Source: Sediminispirochaeta sp964394395
GTDB taxonomy: Bacteria > Spirochaetota > Spirochaetia > DSM-16054 > Sediminispirochaetaceae
Direction: 5' to 3'
DNA: 64,000 nt
NCBI GenBank assembly: GCA_964394395.1
Contig: CAYMWV010000001.1
Span: 1-64,000 of the forward strand
In this document: positions 51,779 through 59,729 of the stretch, piece by piece
How the letters are laid out: every line of letters starts with the position of its first letter
Position numbering within the stretch: position 1 is the stretch's first letter
Notes under the pieces: model-generated
Databases searched by the model: none
Seen by the model: only the letters and a program-made list of their open reading frames with translations
Told to the model about the DNA's origin: nothing
Position numbers and translations under genes: made by a program

Positions 51779-53027
51779 ATGCCAGCAAACCCTGGTCCGG
51801 CGAAAAGTCCAGTCCCGTGGGTTGATCTCCTCCCCATACTCTTTCAATAAGCTCTCCGGTTTTTGCATCAACCAGGGAGATGGTCCCAAACTCCTCCCCT
51901 TCCTGGAGATAACCGTTGACGCCGTTTCTTCCCCGGGAGGAGACATAGAGATGGATGCCCCGAGAATCGATATCCAGGGTATTCACATTTGACCCGACCC
52001 GGCGCTCCCAAAGGAGCGTTTCACTATCCGGGTCCAGGGCGAGAACTGTTCCCTGAAGCATATCGGTGCCGTAGAGCCTGCGACCGTCCGGAGAGAGTAC
52101 CAGGTGGCGCATCGCCCCCGGTCCGCTCTTCCAGGTATGACTCTCACCCCCCTCCAGATTGATCACCTCAATATTGCCGTTACTGTAGTTAGCCACAAAG
52201 AGCTTTTCCCCATTTCTGGAGAGAACAAGCCCCCTCGGTATTCCGGGAACGGGGAAGCGGCGCTTCACCTCTCCTGAGGCAGTATCAATTTCTGCAACGC
52301 TCCTGCCGGTCCAGTGGGAAACATAGACCACTGCTTCATCCGGCCGTGATAAGAGTACCTTTGGCCAGGCTCCCCCAGCCGGGATGGTTCGAAGAAAGCT
52401 GAAACTATCAAGGGAGAAGATATGGATGCTGTCGGTGGTCATCTGGGAAACCCAGAGCTCTCTGCGGCTTTTCAACTCCAAGAGTTCCACAAAGCCAAGC
52501 TTTTTTGCCAGCTCGTGTGGGGGTGACGAATCAGCCAGCCGTTCCAAAGTCAGGGTATCAAACACTTCGATCCCCTCGCCATTTAGCAGGGCGGTAACAA
52601 ATTTCCTTCCTCCATCGATAAAGAGAACACTTTTGGGCTGGCTTCCCGTCTCTACCAGCCCCTCCAGCTGAAAAGATGATTCTAAGCGCTGCAGCTGTAC
52701 ATCAAGAGAAGCTCCCGGGCCAGCTGTTTTTGGAAAAGGTTCAGAGAGGGATGGGTGGGAAAGAACCCGATCCCGATATCCCGGGGCAGAAAGAGTCAAA
52801 AGCAGCGAGGAGAGCTCCCCCTCCTCGACCGAGCCCTCTATCCGGTAGAAGCGGTAGCCCCGCTCTTCTCTCTGGGGCTGCAGCAGCAGGTTGCCTAAAA
52901 AGAGCTGGCTATTTACAGGAGCAACCTTCAGGGAAAAAGAGAAATCTTCAGCCCCCCCCTTGAAGGAACTTAATAAAAGGAGAAGAAGAAGGAGCGACCA
53001 ATATCTGTCAGTGAACCGACTCGCCAT
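51702..53027 (-). CDS. Exported YncE-like beta-propeller protein
   Basis: 441 aa from ATG 53027, which gives a signal peptide (poly-Leu core, cleavage near KGGAE). Residues about 140-441 form a seven-bladed YncE/NHL-like propeller with repeated blades (SVAEIDTASGEVKRRFPVPGIPRGLVLSRNGEKLFVANYSNGN and similar). An N-terminal beta domain comes first. No enzyme motif. The promoter -10 ends 7 nt before the ATG, and there is no ribosome site. It is divergent from the NlpC/P60 gene. Confidence 0.75.
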   Translation of the reverse strand: MASRFTDRYWSLLLLLLLLSSFKGGAEDFSFSLKVAPVNSQLFLGNLLLQPQREERGYRFYRIEGSVEEGELSSLLLTLSAPGYRDRVLSHPSLSEPFPKTAGPGASLDVQLQRLESSFQLEGLVETGSQPKSVLFIDGGRKFVTALLNGEGIEVFDTLTLERLADSSPPHELAKKLGFVELLELKSRRELWVSQMTTDSIHIFSLDSFSFLRTIPAGGAWPKVLLSRPDEAVVYVSHWTGRSVAEIDTASGEVKRRFPVPGIPRGLVLSRNGEKLFVANYSNGNIEVINLEGGESHTWKSGPGAMRHLVLSPDGRRLYGTDMLQGTVLALDPDSETLLWERRVGSNVNTLDIDSRGIHLYVSSRGRNGVNGYLQEGEEFGTISLVDAKTGELIERVWGGDQPTGLDFSPDQGLLAFTDFLDHRIELFRIVPSPRVEDSPW

Positions 53028-53034
53028 GAAAACA

Positions 53035-53064
53035 ATTGTATCATAAAAGCGCTTATGATATACA
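53035..53064. promoter_or_regulatory. Overlapping divergent leaderless promoters with shared inverted repeat
   Basis: Plus strand: TTGTAT (53036-53041), 17 nt, TATACA (53059-53064), ATG 53071 six nt later. Minus strand: extended -10 TGA-TACAAT (53035-53043), ATG 53027 seven nt later. The inverted repeat TATCATAA-AAGCGC-TTATGATA (53039-53060) fills the shared spacer and touches both -10 boxes, so one regulator could control both genes. Confidence 0.55.
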
Positions 53065-53070
53065 GAAGAG

Positions 53071-53589
53071 ATGAAGCATCTCCGCCATATCGTTACAGTG
53101 GCAATTATACTCCTCTTTGGAATCCTCATGGTGTTTCTTGATTTTTTTGTACCGATACCGATTACCCTGAGTGCTCCGGAACAGGTCAGGCAAGAGGTGC
53201 TGAGAGTTGGTCGGACTCTGGTTGGCTCCCCCTACACTTCGGGTGGAAAGGGGCCCGATAGCTTCGATTGCTCAGGACTCCTGGTACACATCTTTCAGGA
53301 AGCTGGGAAAGCCCACGATTACCTACTCCCCTTCGAAGATGCAACAAGTTGGGAGCTGGCCCTGGAGCACAGCCGGGCGATCCGGGTGCCTGAGCCGGGG
53401 GATATACTATTTTTCAACGATGAAAAGGGGGTAGTTATTCACGCTGCCCTTCTTTTGGAGATTAATGAGGGAAGCTACACTGTGCTGGAGGCCAATAGTC
53501 ATGAGGGGATAGTAACAGAGAGGCTCGTTCGATCGGACCGGTCGGATATTCACAGCATCGCACGAATGAAGGTGATAAGCATATGGTAA
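53071..53589 (+). CDS. NlpC/P60-family cell-wall hydrolase, membrane anchored
   Basis: 172 aa with an N-terminal membrane anchor (about residues 7-30) and an NlpC/P60 cysteine-peptidase domain: catalytic Cys in SFDCSGLLVHIF near 68, PGDILFF near 109 and catalytic His in VVIHAALLL near 121. It likely cleaves peptidoglycan stem peptides in the periplasm. Followed after 31 nt by trmL. Confidence 0.88.
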   Translation: MKHLRHIVTVAIILLFGILMVFLDFFVPIPITLSAPEQVRQEVLRVGRTLVGSPYTSGGKGPDSFDCSGLLVHIFQEAGKAHDYLLPFEDATSWELALEHSRAIRVPEPGDILFFNDEKGVVIHAALLLEINEGSYTVLEANSHEGIVTERLVRSDRSDIHSIARMKVISIW

Positions 53590-53620
53590 AACGGGACAGC
53601 TTTCTCATCGGGGGAGAACA

Positions 53621-54085
53621 TTGGCATTGCACATTGTACTGGTAGAACCGGAAATTCCGCAGAACACAGGCAATATTGCCCGAACCTGTGCTGCAACCGG
53701 GGCCTCTCTCCACCTGGTGCATCCCCTAGGATTTTCTACCGATGACCGATATCTGAAGCGGGCGGGACTGGATTACTGGCACATGCTCCAAACCTTTCAC
53801 CACAATTCGTTAGAACAATTCCTTTCCGATTACAAAGACAAAGAGCTCTATTTTTCTTCAAAAAAGGCAGAGACCTTTTACCATGAAATAGCCTATCCCC
53901 AGGAATGCTTTCTCCTCTTCGGCAAAGAGACGGAAGGACTGCCGGAGGAGCTGCTGGCCCAAAACAGGGAGAGAAGCATTAGAATCCCCATGAGAGAAGG
54001 AGCCCGTTCTCTGAATCTATCAAATTGTGCGGCAATCCTTACCTTCGAAGTGCTCCGGCAGCATAATTTCCCGGAACTTGTTTAG
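53621..54085 (+). CDS. trmL: tRNA (cytidine/uridine-34-2'-O)-methyltransferase
   Basis: SPOUT-class methyltransferase modifying the wobble base of tRNA-Leu. 154 aa from TTG 53621 with GGGGGAG upstream. Motifs: LVEPEIPQNTGNIARTC near residue 7, LHLVHPLGF near 30, LLFGKETEGLP near 98, and the knot motif IRIPMREGARSLNLSNCAAI near 120-138. Confidence 0.94.
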   Translation: MALHIVLVEPEIPQNTGNIARTCAATGASLHLVHPLGFSTDDRYLKRAGLDYWHMLQTFHHNSLEQFLSDYKDKELYFSSKKAETFYHEIAYPQECFLLFGKETEGLPEELLAQNRERSIRIPMREGARSLNLSNCAAILTFEVLRQHNFPELV

Positions 54086-54111
54086 CCCCCCGGCGCATGC
54101 CCCCCGGCGCA
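54085..54111. repeat. 14-bp tandem duplication at the trmL stop
   Basis: GCCCCCCGGCGCA occurs at 54085-54097 and 54099-54111, separated by one T. The first copy begins with the last base of the stop codon. Confidence 0.8.
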
Positions 54112-54136
54112 AGCCTCCTGGAAGGGGGCTTACGCC
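54106..54136 (+). terminator. Strong hairpin after trmL, no T run
   Basis: GGCGCAAGCCTCC (54106-54118) pairs with GGGGGCTTACGCC (54124-54136): 12 pairs including one G-T, one mismatch, 5-nt loop. Without a T tract it is at best a weak intrinsic terminator. The remainder of 54137-54200 shows nothing else I can support. Confidence 0.45.
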
Positions 54137-54200
54137 AGCTTCTGGCCCCCCCGGTGGTCGACTGTTGAAAGATAAGAGATCCAAAGCAAGCATCAGGTTC

Positions 54201-54229
54201 TTTTCATAAAATAAGCGTCGTGCTAATCT
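54201..54229 (+). promoter_or_regulatory. Weak predicted promoter of proC, leaderless
   Basis: TTTTCA (54201-54206), 17 nt ending in TGC, TAATCT (54224-54229): an extended -10 with poor -35. ATG 54236 is 6 nt downstream, and no ribosome site is present. Confidence 0.35.
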
Positions 54230-54235
54230 GCTTGC

Positions 54236-55045
54236 ATGAAACATATTGGAATTATCGGCACCGGAGTGATGGGCGGTGCAATTGCAGAGGGTATTAGAAA
54301 TCGTTTTGCTGATACGGAGATAGTGCTTTCGGACCAGCTAAGTGATAAAGCGGCAAAGCTTGCTGACCGGATTGGCGGGAGGTTTTCAGAGAGGGCAAGC
54401 GAATTGGTTTCACAGATGAAGGATGTAGAAGCACCGATAATCCTGGCAGTGAAGCCTCAGCAGCTGGCTGACTTATCCAGCGAAATAGGAAGCTTGTGTG
54501 AAAAGAGCAGACTCATTTCCATTGCTGCTGGAACCAGCTTTGCTTCCCTCAGAGAGCTTTTCCCTGGAGCCGATCTGATCCGATTCATGCCCAACATTGC
54601 CGCAAAGATTGGTAAGAGTGTGGTAGCGATAGCCACAGAGAGAGAAACTTCCCGGGATTTTGTTGATGCGGCGATGGAGATTGCCGGAACTATCGGTCTG
54701 CCGGTCCCCCTGGATGAGAAACGCTTCTCTGCCTTCACCGGCCTTTCAGGATCCGGGATAGCCTATGTTCTATCCTTTATCCACGCCCTCTCTCTGGGAG
54801 GAACCGAAATGGGCATCCCCTATAGTAAATCCCTGGATATAGCTCTTCAAACCATTACTGGCGCTACCGAGCTTTTGAAAAACCAGAGGGGGAATCCGGC
54901 AGAGATGATCACCCAGGTTACAAGCGCCGGGGGAACCACGATTCGGGGTGTTGCAGCCTTAGAAGAGGGAGCCTTTACCGCTACCGTTATGTCTGCAGTC
55001 AGGGAAGCGGCACGCAAAGCAGAAGATATGGAGAAAAGGAAGTAA
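54236..55045 (+). CDS. proC: Pyrroline-5-carboxylate reductase
   Basis: Last step of proline biosynthesis, NAD(P)H-dependent. 269 aa. IGIIGTGVMGGAIAEGI at residues 4-20, LAVKPQQL near 75, RFMPNIAAKIGKSVVAI near 117, GLSGSGIAYVLSFIHAL near 165 and the signature EMITQVTSAGGTTIRGVAALEEG near 222-244. serS follows after 6 nt. Confidence 0.96.
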   Translation: MKHIGIIGTGVMGGAIAEGIRNRFADTEIVLSDQLSDKAAKLADRIGGRFSERASELVSQMKDVEAPIILAVKPQQLADLSSEIGSLCEKSRLISIAAGTSFASLRELFPGADLIRFMPNIAAKIGKSVVAIATERETSRDFVDAAMEIAGTIGLPVPLDEKRFSAFTGLSGSGIAYVLSFIHALSLGGTEMGIPYSKSLDIALQTITGATELLKNQRGNPAEMITQVTSAGGTTIRGVAALEEGAFTATVMSAVREAARKAEDMEKRK

Positions 55046-55051
55046 ACGAAG

Positions 55052-56335
55052 ATGTTGGATATGAAATTTGTGAAAGAACACCTCGATGAGGTTCAACAGA
55101 ACATCAAAAACCGGTTCATGAAGGTTGATGCAAAACGGGCGGTGGAGCTCTACGACCAGAGAGTGGAATTGATCCATCAGGTTGAAGAGCTGCGACAGCA
55201 ACGGAATGAAAATGCCAAATCGATGAAGGGAAAGCTGAGTGGGGAGGAACGGAACAGGCTGATTGAGGAGGGAAAAAGCCTCAAAACCCGGATCGCCGAT
55301 CTGGAAGAGCAACTATCCCAAGCGGAAAGCGCCCTGGCAGAATTATCCAAATCCATCCCTAATATGAGCCATCCCGATGCACCTGTTGGGAAGGAAGAGA
55401 AGGATAATCTGGAGATAAAACGCAGCGGCATTGTACCCCAATTCGATTTCCCCCCGAAGGACCACGTCGAGCTGGGCAGCGCGCTGGATATCATCGACTT
55501 TGATACTGCCACCCGGGTCTCCGGCCCCAAGTTCTACTATCTGAGAAACGAAGGGGTTTTCCTGGAACTGGGGCTGGTCCGGTTCGCCCTGGATAAACTC
55601 ATCTCCCACGGTTTTACCCCCACCATCACCCCCGATATAGCCCGGGAAGAGGTGGTCGAGGGGATCGGCTTTAATCCCCGGGGTGAGGAGAGTAATATCT
55701 ATAATCTGGAAGGGACTGGAACCTGCCTGGTTGGTACCGCCGAGATAACCCTTGGGGGCTACCATAGTGGGGAGCTTATTGATGCAGAAAAGCTGCCCGT
55801 GAAGCTTGCCGGCCTTTCCCACTGTTTCCGCCGGGAGGCTGGTGCAGCCGGACAATTCTCCCGGGGACTTTACCGGGTGCATCAATTTACCAAGCTTGAG
55901 ATGTTTGTCTATTGCCTCCCGGAGGAGAGCGAGCTGATACATCAGCAGATGCTGGCCATCGAAGAGGAGATATTTGGAGAGCTGGAGATTCCCTACCGGG
56001 TTGTTGACACCTGTACGGGAGATCTGGGCGCTCCAGCCTGGAGAAAGTTTGACCTGGAGGCGTGGATGCCCGGGAGAGGAGAGTCAGGAGAGTGGGGAGA
56101 GGTAACCAGTACCAGTAACTGCACTGACTATCAGAGCAGAAGACTGGGAGTCCGCTACCGAAGCGAAAAGGGCAACAAACATGTCCATATGCTTAACGGC
56201 ACCGCCGTAGCGGTCAGCAGGGCCATAGTGGCGATTCTGGAGAACTTTCAGCAACAGGACGGATCGGTCAGAATCCCCGAAGCACTGATCCCCTACACCG
56301 GTTTTGCCTACATCAGAGCCAAGGACCAGCGCTGA
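55052..56335 (+). CDS. serS: Seryl-tRNA synthetase
   Basis: Charges tRNA-Ser. 427 aa, ATG 55052 with AAGGAAG upstream. The N-terminal coiled-coil arm (about residues 25-105) starts with DMKFVKEHLDEVQQNIKNR. Class II motifs: HCFRREAGAAGQFSRGLYRVHQF near 254-276 (motif 2) and NGTAVAVSRAIVAILENFQQ near 386-405 (motif 3). Confidence 0.97.
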   Translation: MLDMKFVKEHLDEVQQNIKNRFMKVDAKRAVELYDQRVELIHQVEELRQQRNENAKSMKGKLSGEERNRLIEEGKSLKTRIADLEEQLSQAESALAELSKSIPNMSHPDAPVGKEEKDNLEIKRSGIVPQFDFPPKDHVELGSALDIIDFDTATRVSGPKFYYLRNEGVFLELGLVRFALDKLISHGFTPTITPDIAREEVVEGIGFNPRGEESNIYNLEGTGTCLVGTAEITLGGYHSGELIDAEKLPVKLAGLSHCFRREAGAAGQFSRGLYRVHQFTKLEMFVYCLPEESELIHQQMLAIEEEIFGELEIPYRVVDTCTGDLGAPAWRKFDLEAWMPGRGESGEWGEVTSTSNCTDYQSRRLGVRYRSEKGNKHVHMLNGTAVAVSRAIVAILENFQQQDGSVRIPEALIPYTGFAYIRAKDQR

Positions 56336-56363
56336 GGGTTAACAGGAGAAGAAAACAGGAAAC

Positions 56364-56390
56364 GGCTTTTCCGGACGGAAAAGCCCTCTT
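56364..56390. terminator. Terminator between serS and the zinc-finger gene
   Basis: GGCTTTTCCG (56364-56373) and CGGAAAAGCC (56376-56385), a near-perfect inverted repeat; T-rich sequence follows on both strands (CTCTTTC; GTTTCC on the minus strand). Confidence 0.65.
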
Positions 56391-56420
56391 TCAGATCCTC
56401 TTTGAGACCCTCTTTCAGAA
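56385..56420. repeat. Three 12-bp tandem copies downstream of serS
   Basis: CCTCTTTCAGAT, CCTCTTTGAGAC and CCTCTTTCAGAA in direct succession, beginning in the terminator stem. Confidence 0.7.
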
Positions 56421-56434
56421 AAAATCGCTGGATC

Positions 56435-56647
56435 CTATCTGCACTGTTTCTCGATGTTGTTCAGATAGTGCTTTCTGTAACCTTTAAGGGTATATCTCCC
56501 ATCTTGAAGTACATCATCCCGGGTTTTCTCCTCAATCCCCTTTTCGCACGCTTTACACAGCGACTTATTGGTCACATAAAAGAAATTGACCCCCGACATT
56601 GCATTGGGAATTGCCTTTTTACAGGAATCACAAACAATGGAAATCAT
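56435..56647 (-). CDS. Small CxxC zinc-ribbon-like protein
   Basis: 70 aa, ATG 56647 with AAAGGAG seven bases upstream. Two Cys pairs (CDSC near residues 6-9 and CKAC near 31-34) suggest a single bound zinc; a basic C-terminal helix follows. Promoter TCGACA-17-TACTAT lies just upstream. Function unknown. Confidence 0.7.
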   Translation of the reverse strand: MISIVCDSCKKAIPNAMSGVNFFYVTNKSLCKACEKGIEEKTRDDVLQDGRYTLKGYRKHYLNNIEKQCR

Positions 56648-56676
56648 AGCAACACTCCTTTGGCTAATATTCTTTC

Positions 56677-56705
56677 ATAGTATCTGTACTCTCTCCCATT
56701 GTCGA
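56677..56705 (-). promoter_or_regulatory. Promoter of the small zinc-ribbon gene
   Basis: Minus strand TCGACA (56700-56705), 17 nt, TACTAT (56677-56682). Confidence 0.6.
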
Positions 56706-56729
56706 GTAGAAAGTCATACCGATTTAGAG

Positions 56730-56735
56730 TATAAT
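56730..56735 (+). promoter_or_regulatory. -10 box upstream of pncB
   Basis: Consensus TATAAT with no convincing -35; an AAGGA site follows before ATG 56766. Confidence 0.4.
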
Positions 56736-56765
56736 GGGTCACATTTTTTTTCAAGGACCCTAGGT

Positions 56766-58187
56766 ATGAAATATTCAGCACTCTTAACCGACCTTTACGA
56801 ACTAACAATGATGCAGGGCTACTATCTGCAGAAAAACAATCCCAAGGTATCCTTCGATATGTTTTTCCGCCGTAACCCTTTCTCGGGAGGCTATGCAATC
56901 TTTGCAGGACTGGGGGATGTGATAGATACCCTGGAGCATTTCTCATTTGACCAGGAGGCGATTGATTATCTTGCTTCCCTCTCATTGTTTCATAAGGATT
57001 TCCTTGACTATCTGAAAGCGTTTCGCTTCTCCGGAGATCTCTACGCCATGGAGGAAGGTAGTGTGGTCTTCCCTGGTGAACCTATTGTGAGGGTAGAGGG
57101 TGATTTGATCGAATGTCAGTTGATTGAGAGCATACTACTCAATATCCTCAATTTTCAGACCCTGATCGCCACAAAAGCCGCCAGGATAAAGAACGCCGCC
57201 AGGGGAGGCAAGATTCTGGAGTTTGGCCTTAGAAGGGCTCAGGGCTGGGATGGAGCCCTTTCGGCCAGCAGAGCCGCATTTATCGGAGGAGGAGCAGCCA
57301 GCAGCAACACTTTGGCAGGCAAGGTATTCGGCATTCCGGTGAAAGGAACCATGGCCCACTCCTGGATTATGGCTTTCCCCGATGAGCTGGAAGCTTTTCG
57401 TAAATTCGCCGAGATCTATCCGGAGAGCTCTATCCTCCTTATCGACACCTACGACACCCTGGGCAGCGGAATCCGGAATGCCATTCAGGTAGGGCTGGAG
57501 ATGAAGGCCCGGGGAAAAAAGATCGGAGTGCGGCTTGACAGCGGAGATCTCTCCTATCTGAGCCAGAAGATCCGCAAGAAACTTGATGAGGCGGGACTTG
57601 AGGATTGTCTCATCACTGTATCAAACGATCTCAATGAAGAGATTATTCACCAGCTTGTAGCTGACGGAGCGCCCATTGACTCATGGGGGGTAGGAACACA
57701 TCTGGTAACAGGAGGTAATGAATCGAACCTCACAGGAGTCTATAAGCTGGGAGCCAAAGAGCATGAGGGAAAGATGGTCCCCACGATTAAAGTTTCCAAC
57801 AACACCGAAAAAACTACCAATCCTGGAATCAAGCAGGTCTACAGGTTTTTTGACCAGGATCAATTGGCAATTGCAGACCTGATTGCACTAGAGGGAGAGG
57901 ATATTGGAGATGGGAAAAGTCATGAATTTTATCATCCAATGTACGATAATACCCATTTCACTCTCTCCCACTATGCAGAAGCAAGGACAATGCTGCAGAA
58001 GAAGATAAACCAGGGCACCGCTACTTCTCCAAAAGAGCCGCTGGAGCTTATAAAAGAACGGGTAGAAACAGGATTGCAGGGGCTCGACCGTACCTATAAA
58101 AGAATTATTAATCCTCATATCTATAAGGTTTCATTGAGCCAGGGACTAAAACAGTTAAAGGAAGAGATGATCGAGAATGCCCAATAA
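56766..58187 (+). CDS. pncB: Nicotinate phosphoribosyltransferase
   Basis: Salvages nicotinate to NaMN for NAD synthesis. 473 aa from ATG 56766 (MKYSALLTDLYELTMMQGYY, the usual family start); an upstream in-frame extension to 56586 overlaps the divergent gene and lacks similarity. FFRRNPFSGGYAIFAGLGD near residue 32, FGLRRAQGWDGA near 155, GTMAHSWIMAFPDE near 197 and RLDSGDLSYLS near 257. The next gene overlaps by 11 bp. Confidence 0.94.
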   Translation: MKYSALLTDLYELTMMQGYYLQKNNPKVSFDMFFRRNPFSGGYAIFAGLGDVIDTLEHFSFDQEAIDYLASLSLFHKDFLDYLKAFRFSGDLYAMEEGSVVFPGEPIVRVEGDLIECQLIESILLNILNFQTLIATKAARIKNAARGGKILEFGLRRAQGWDGALSASRAAFIGGGAASSNTLAGKVFGIPVKGTMAHSWIMAFPDELEAFRKFAEIYPESSILLIDTYDTLGSGIRNAIQVGLEMKARGKKIGVRLDSGDLSYLSQKIRKKLDEAGLEDCLITVSNDLNEEIIHQLVADGAPIDSWGVGTHLVTGGNESNLTGVYKLGAKEHEGKMVPTIKVSNNTEKTTNPGIKQVYRFFDQDQLAIADLIALEGEDIGDGKSHEFYHPMYDNTHFTLSHYAEARTMLQKKINQGTATSPKEPLELIKERVETGLQGLDRTYKRIINPHIYKVSLSQGLKQLKEEMIENAQ

Positions 58188-59307
58188 TGCAAAGCTGAAA
58201 CCGGAAAGCAGCAGCGAGCTCCAGGCCTGGACTCCCGATCAATGCTCGGAAGAACCTTGCAGACCGATGATTGTGGCAGAGATTGGAACCGCCCACAATG
58301 GTGATCTTTCCAGAGCAAGGGACTTACTATCCGCTGCGGTAGAGGCGGGGGCGGATTGTGCCAAGTTCCAGATGGTCTATGCAGATGAAATCGTTCATCC
58401 CTTGAGTGGCGCTATAGAGCTGCCCGGCGGGAAGGTGGAAATTTATCAACGCTTCAAGGCGCTGGAACAGAAGCCCCGATTTTTCGAAGAGCTGAAAGAG
58501 GCTTGCGAAGAAAGGGGAATGACTTTTCTCTGCTCCCCCTTTGGTCTCAAGAGCAGCCGGATTCTCCGAAACATGAACGTTCAATGGGTCAAAATCGCAT
58601 CCCCTGAACTGAACCATCTCCCCCTTCTTAGGGAAACCGCAGAGCTCTTTCAGATCCTTTCCACAGGAGTATCAACCCTCACGGATATCGAAACCGCTCT
58701 GGGGATCTGCGGGAAAAAAAGCGCCCTGCTTCATTGTGTTACCTCCTATCCCGCCCCCCCGGAGGAGTATAACCTCTCCATTATCCCTCTCCTGGAGGCC
58801 CTGTTCGCTGTTCCGGTGGGGGTATCGGACCACTCGAAGGATCCTCTCCTCATCCCGGTGATTGCCACCTTAGCTGGTGCGAAAATTGTGGAAAAGCATA
58901 TAACGCTGAGTAATGAAGGAACTGGACTGGATGATCCGGTGGCCCTGGAGCCTGATGCCTTTCTCAGGATGTGCCGGTCAGTTAAAGATGCGGCAGGAAA
59001 AGAGCTCACCTACGCTGAGGATCTTTTTGGAAAAGAGCGGCTTACAGCGATTCTTGGAACAGGAGAGAAGACTCTGGCTCCCAGTGAAAAGAAGTTCTAC
59101 AGAACCACCAAACGCTCCATCATGGCTATTGATACTATCCATCCTGGGGAAATTCTTACAGAAAAGAATATAGCCCTGTTACGTAGTGAGACCAACCTGA
59201 GTCCGGGCATTGCAGGTTCTTTCTGGGATCTGGTCTTGGGGAAAAAAAGCAAGCGCCACCTCACAAGCGGTGACGGTCTCAAATGGCGGGACCTTTTGCA
59301 TCTGTGA
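58177..59307 (+). CDS. NeuB-family sialic/nonulosonic acid synthase with SAF domain
   Basis: Condenses PEP with an N-acetyl-hexosamine to a nine-carbon acid. 376 aa. The TIM barrel has VAEIGTAHNGD near residue 35, DCAKFQ near 62, FGLKSSRIL near 125, WVKIASPELNHLPLL near 137 and VGVSDHSKDP near 214. The C-terminal SAF (antifreeze-like) domain (about 305-372) starts RTTKRSIMAIDTIHPGEILT. A 30-residue N-terminal extension is unusual. No NeuA or NeuC gene is nearby, so the product sugar is unknown. Confidence 0.87.
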   Translation: MPNNAKLKPESSSELQAWTPDQCSEEPCRPMIVAEIGTAHNGDLSRARDLLSAAVEAGADCAKFQMVYADEIVHPLSGAIELPGGKVEIYQRFKALEQKPRFFEELKEACEERGMTFLCSPFGLKSSRILRNMNVQWVKIASPELNHLPLLRETAELFQILSTGVSTLTDIETALGICGKKSALLHCVTSYPAPPEEYNLSIIPLLEALFAVPVGVSDHSKDPLLIPVIATLAGAKIVEKHITLSNEGTGLDDPVALEPDAFLRMCRSVKDAAGKELTYAEDLFGKERLTAILGTGEKTLAPSEKKFYRTTKRSIMAIDTIHPGEILTEKNIALLRSETNLSPGIAGSFWDLVLGKKSKRHLTSGDGLKWRDLLHL

Positions 59308-59329
59308 GAGATCGCATCTGTGAGAGATT
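59298..59329. repeat. 16-bp tandem duplication across the neuB-family stop
   Basis: GCATCTGTGAGAGAT(C/T) occurs at 59298-59313 and 59314-59329, with a degenerate third partial copy. The stop codon TGA is in the first copy. Confidence 0.8.
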
Positions 59330-59333
59330 GTAT

Positions 59334-59729
59334 CTATGAAAGGAGGTCCAGATCCCTCATCACCTCTTCAAGTTTCTCCCGGGTTATCGGTTTCTGCAGA
59401 TATCCTTCACATTGGCCCCTGAAGGCGGTCATTATGTTGACAGCATCGCCTAAAGCGGTGGTCATAATAACCTTACTTCCATCAGATCCGTAAATTCCTT
59501 TTGACTCTTCAATCCGCCTCATCTCTTTCAGTACCGTTTGACCATCAAGCTTTGGGAGCATGATATCGAGACAGATCAAATCATAGGGACTATTATCCTC
59601 GTGGGAAAGCCTGAAGGCCTGCAACGCCTCCTCACCATCTACCACAGAATCATAATCACCGTAATCGGTAAGAAGGTTTTCCATCAACTTTCGACTCGCA
59701 AAATCATCTTCAACGATTAACACTTTCAT
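59334..59729 (-). CDS. CheY-like response regulator (second)
   Basis: Single receiver domain, 131 aa. Acidic pocket VEDD near residues 6-9, phospho-acceptor Asp in LICLDIMLPKLDG near 55, Thr in MTTALG near 91 and Lys in LQKPIT near 112. It overlaps the CheX-like gene by ATGA and ends the che operon. It may be a phosphate sink or a second motor signal; this is inference. Confidence 0.9.
   Translation of the reverse strand: MKVLIVEDDFASRKLMENLLTDYGDYDSVVDGEEALQAFRLSHEDNSPYDLICLDIMLPKLDGQTVLKEMRRIEESKGIYGSDGSKVIMTTALGDAVNIMTAFRGQCEGYLQKPITREKLEEVMRDLDLLS

Noticed and set aside
53028..53129. Longer start (53129) for the beta-propeller protein
   Set aside because: It would cover the divergent promoter and the NlpC/P60 start, and displace the signal peptide.
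56586..56765. Longer start for pncB
   Set aside because: It overlaps the divergent zinc-ribbon gene and adds residues not expected before MKYSALLTDLYELT.
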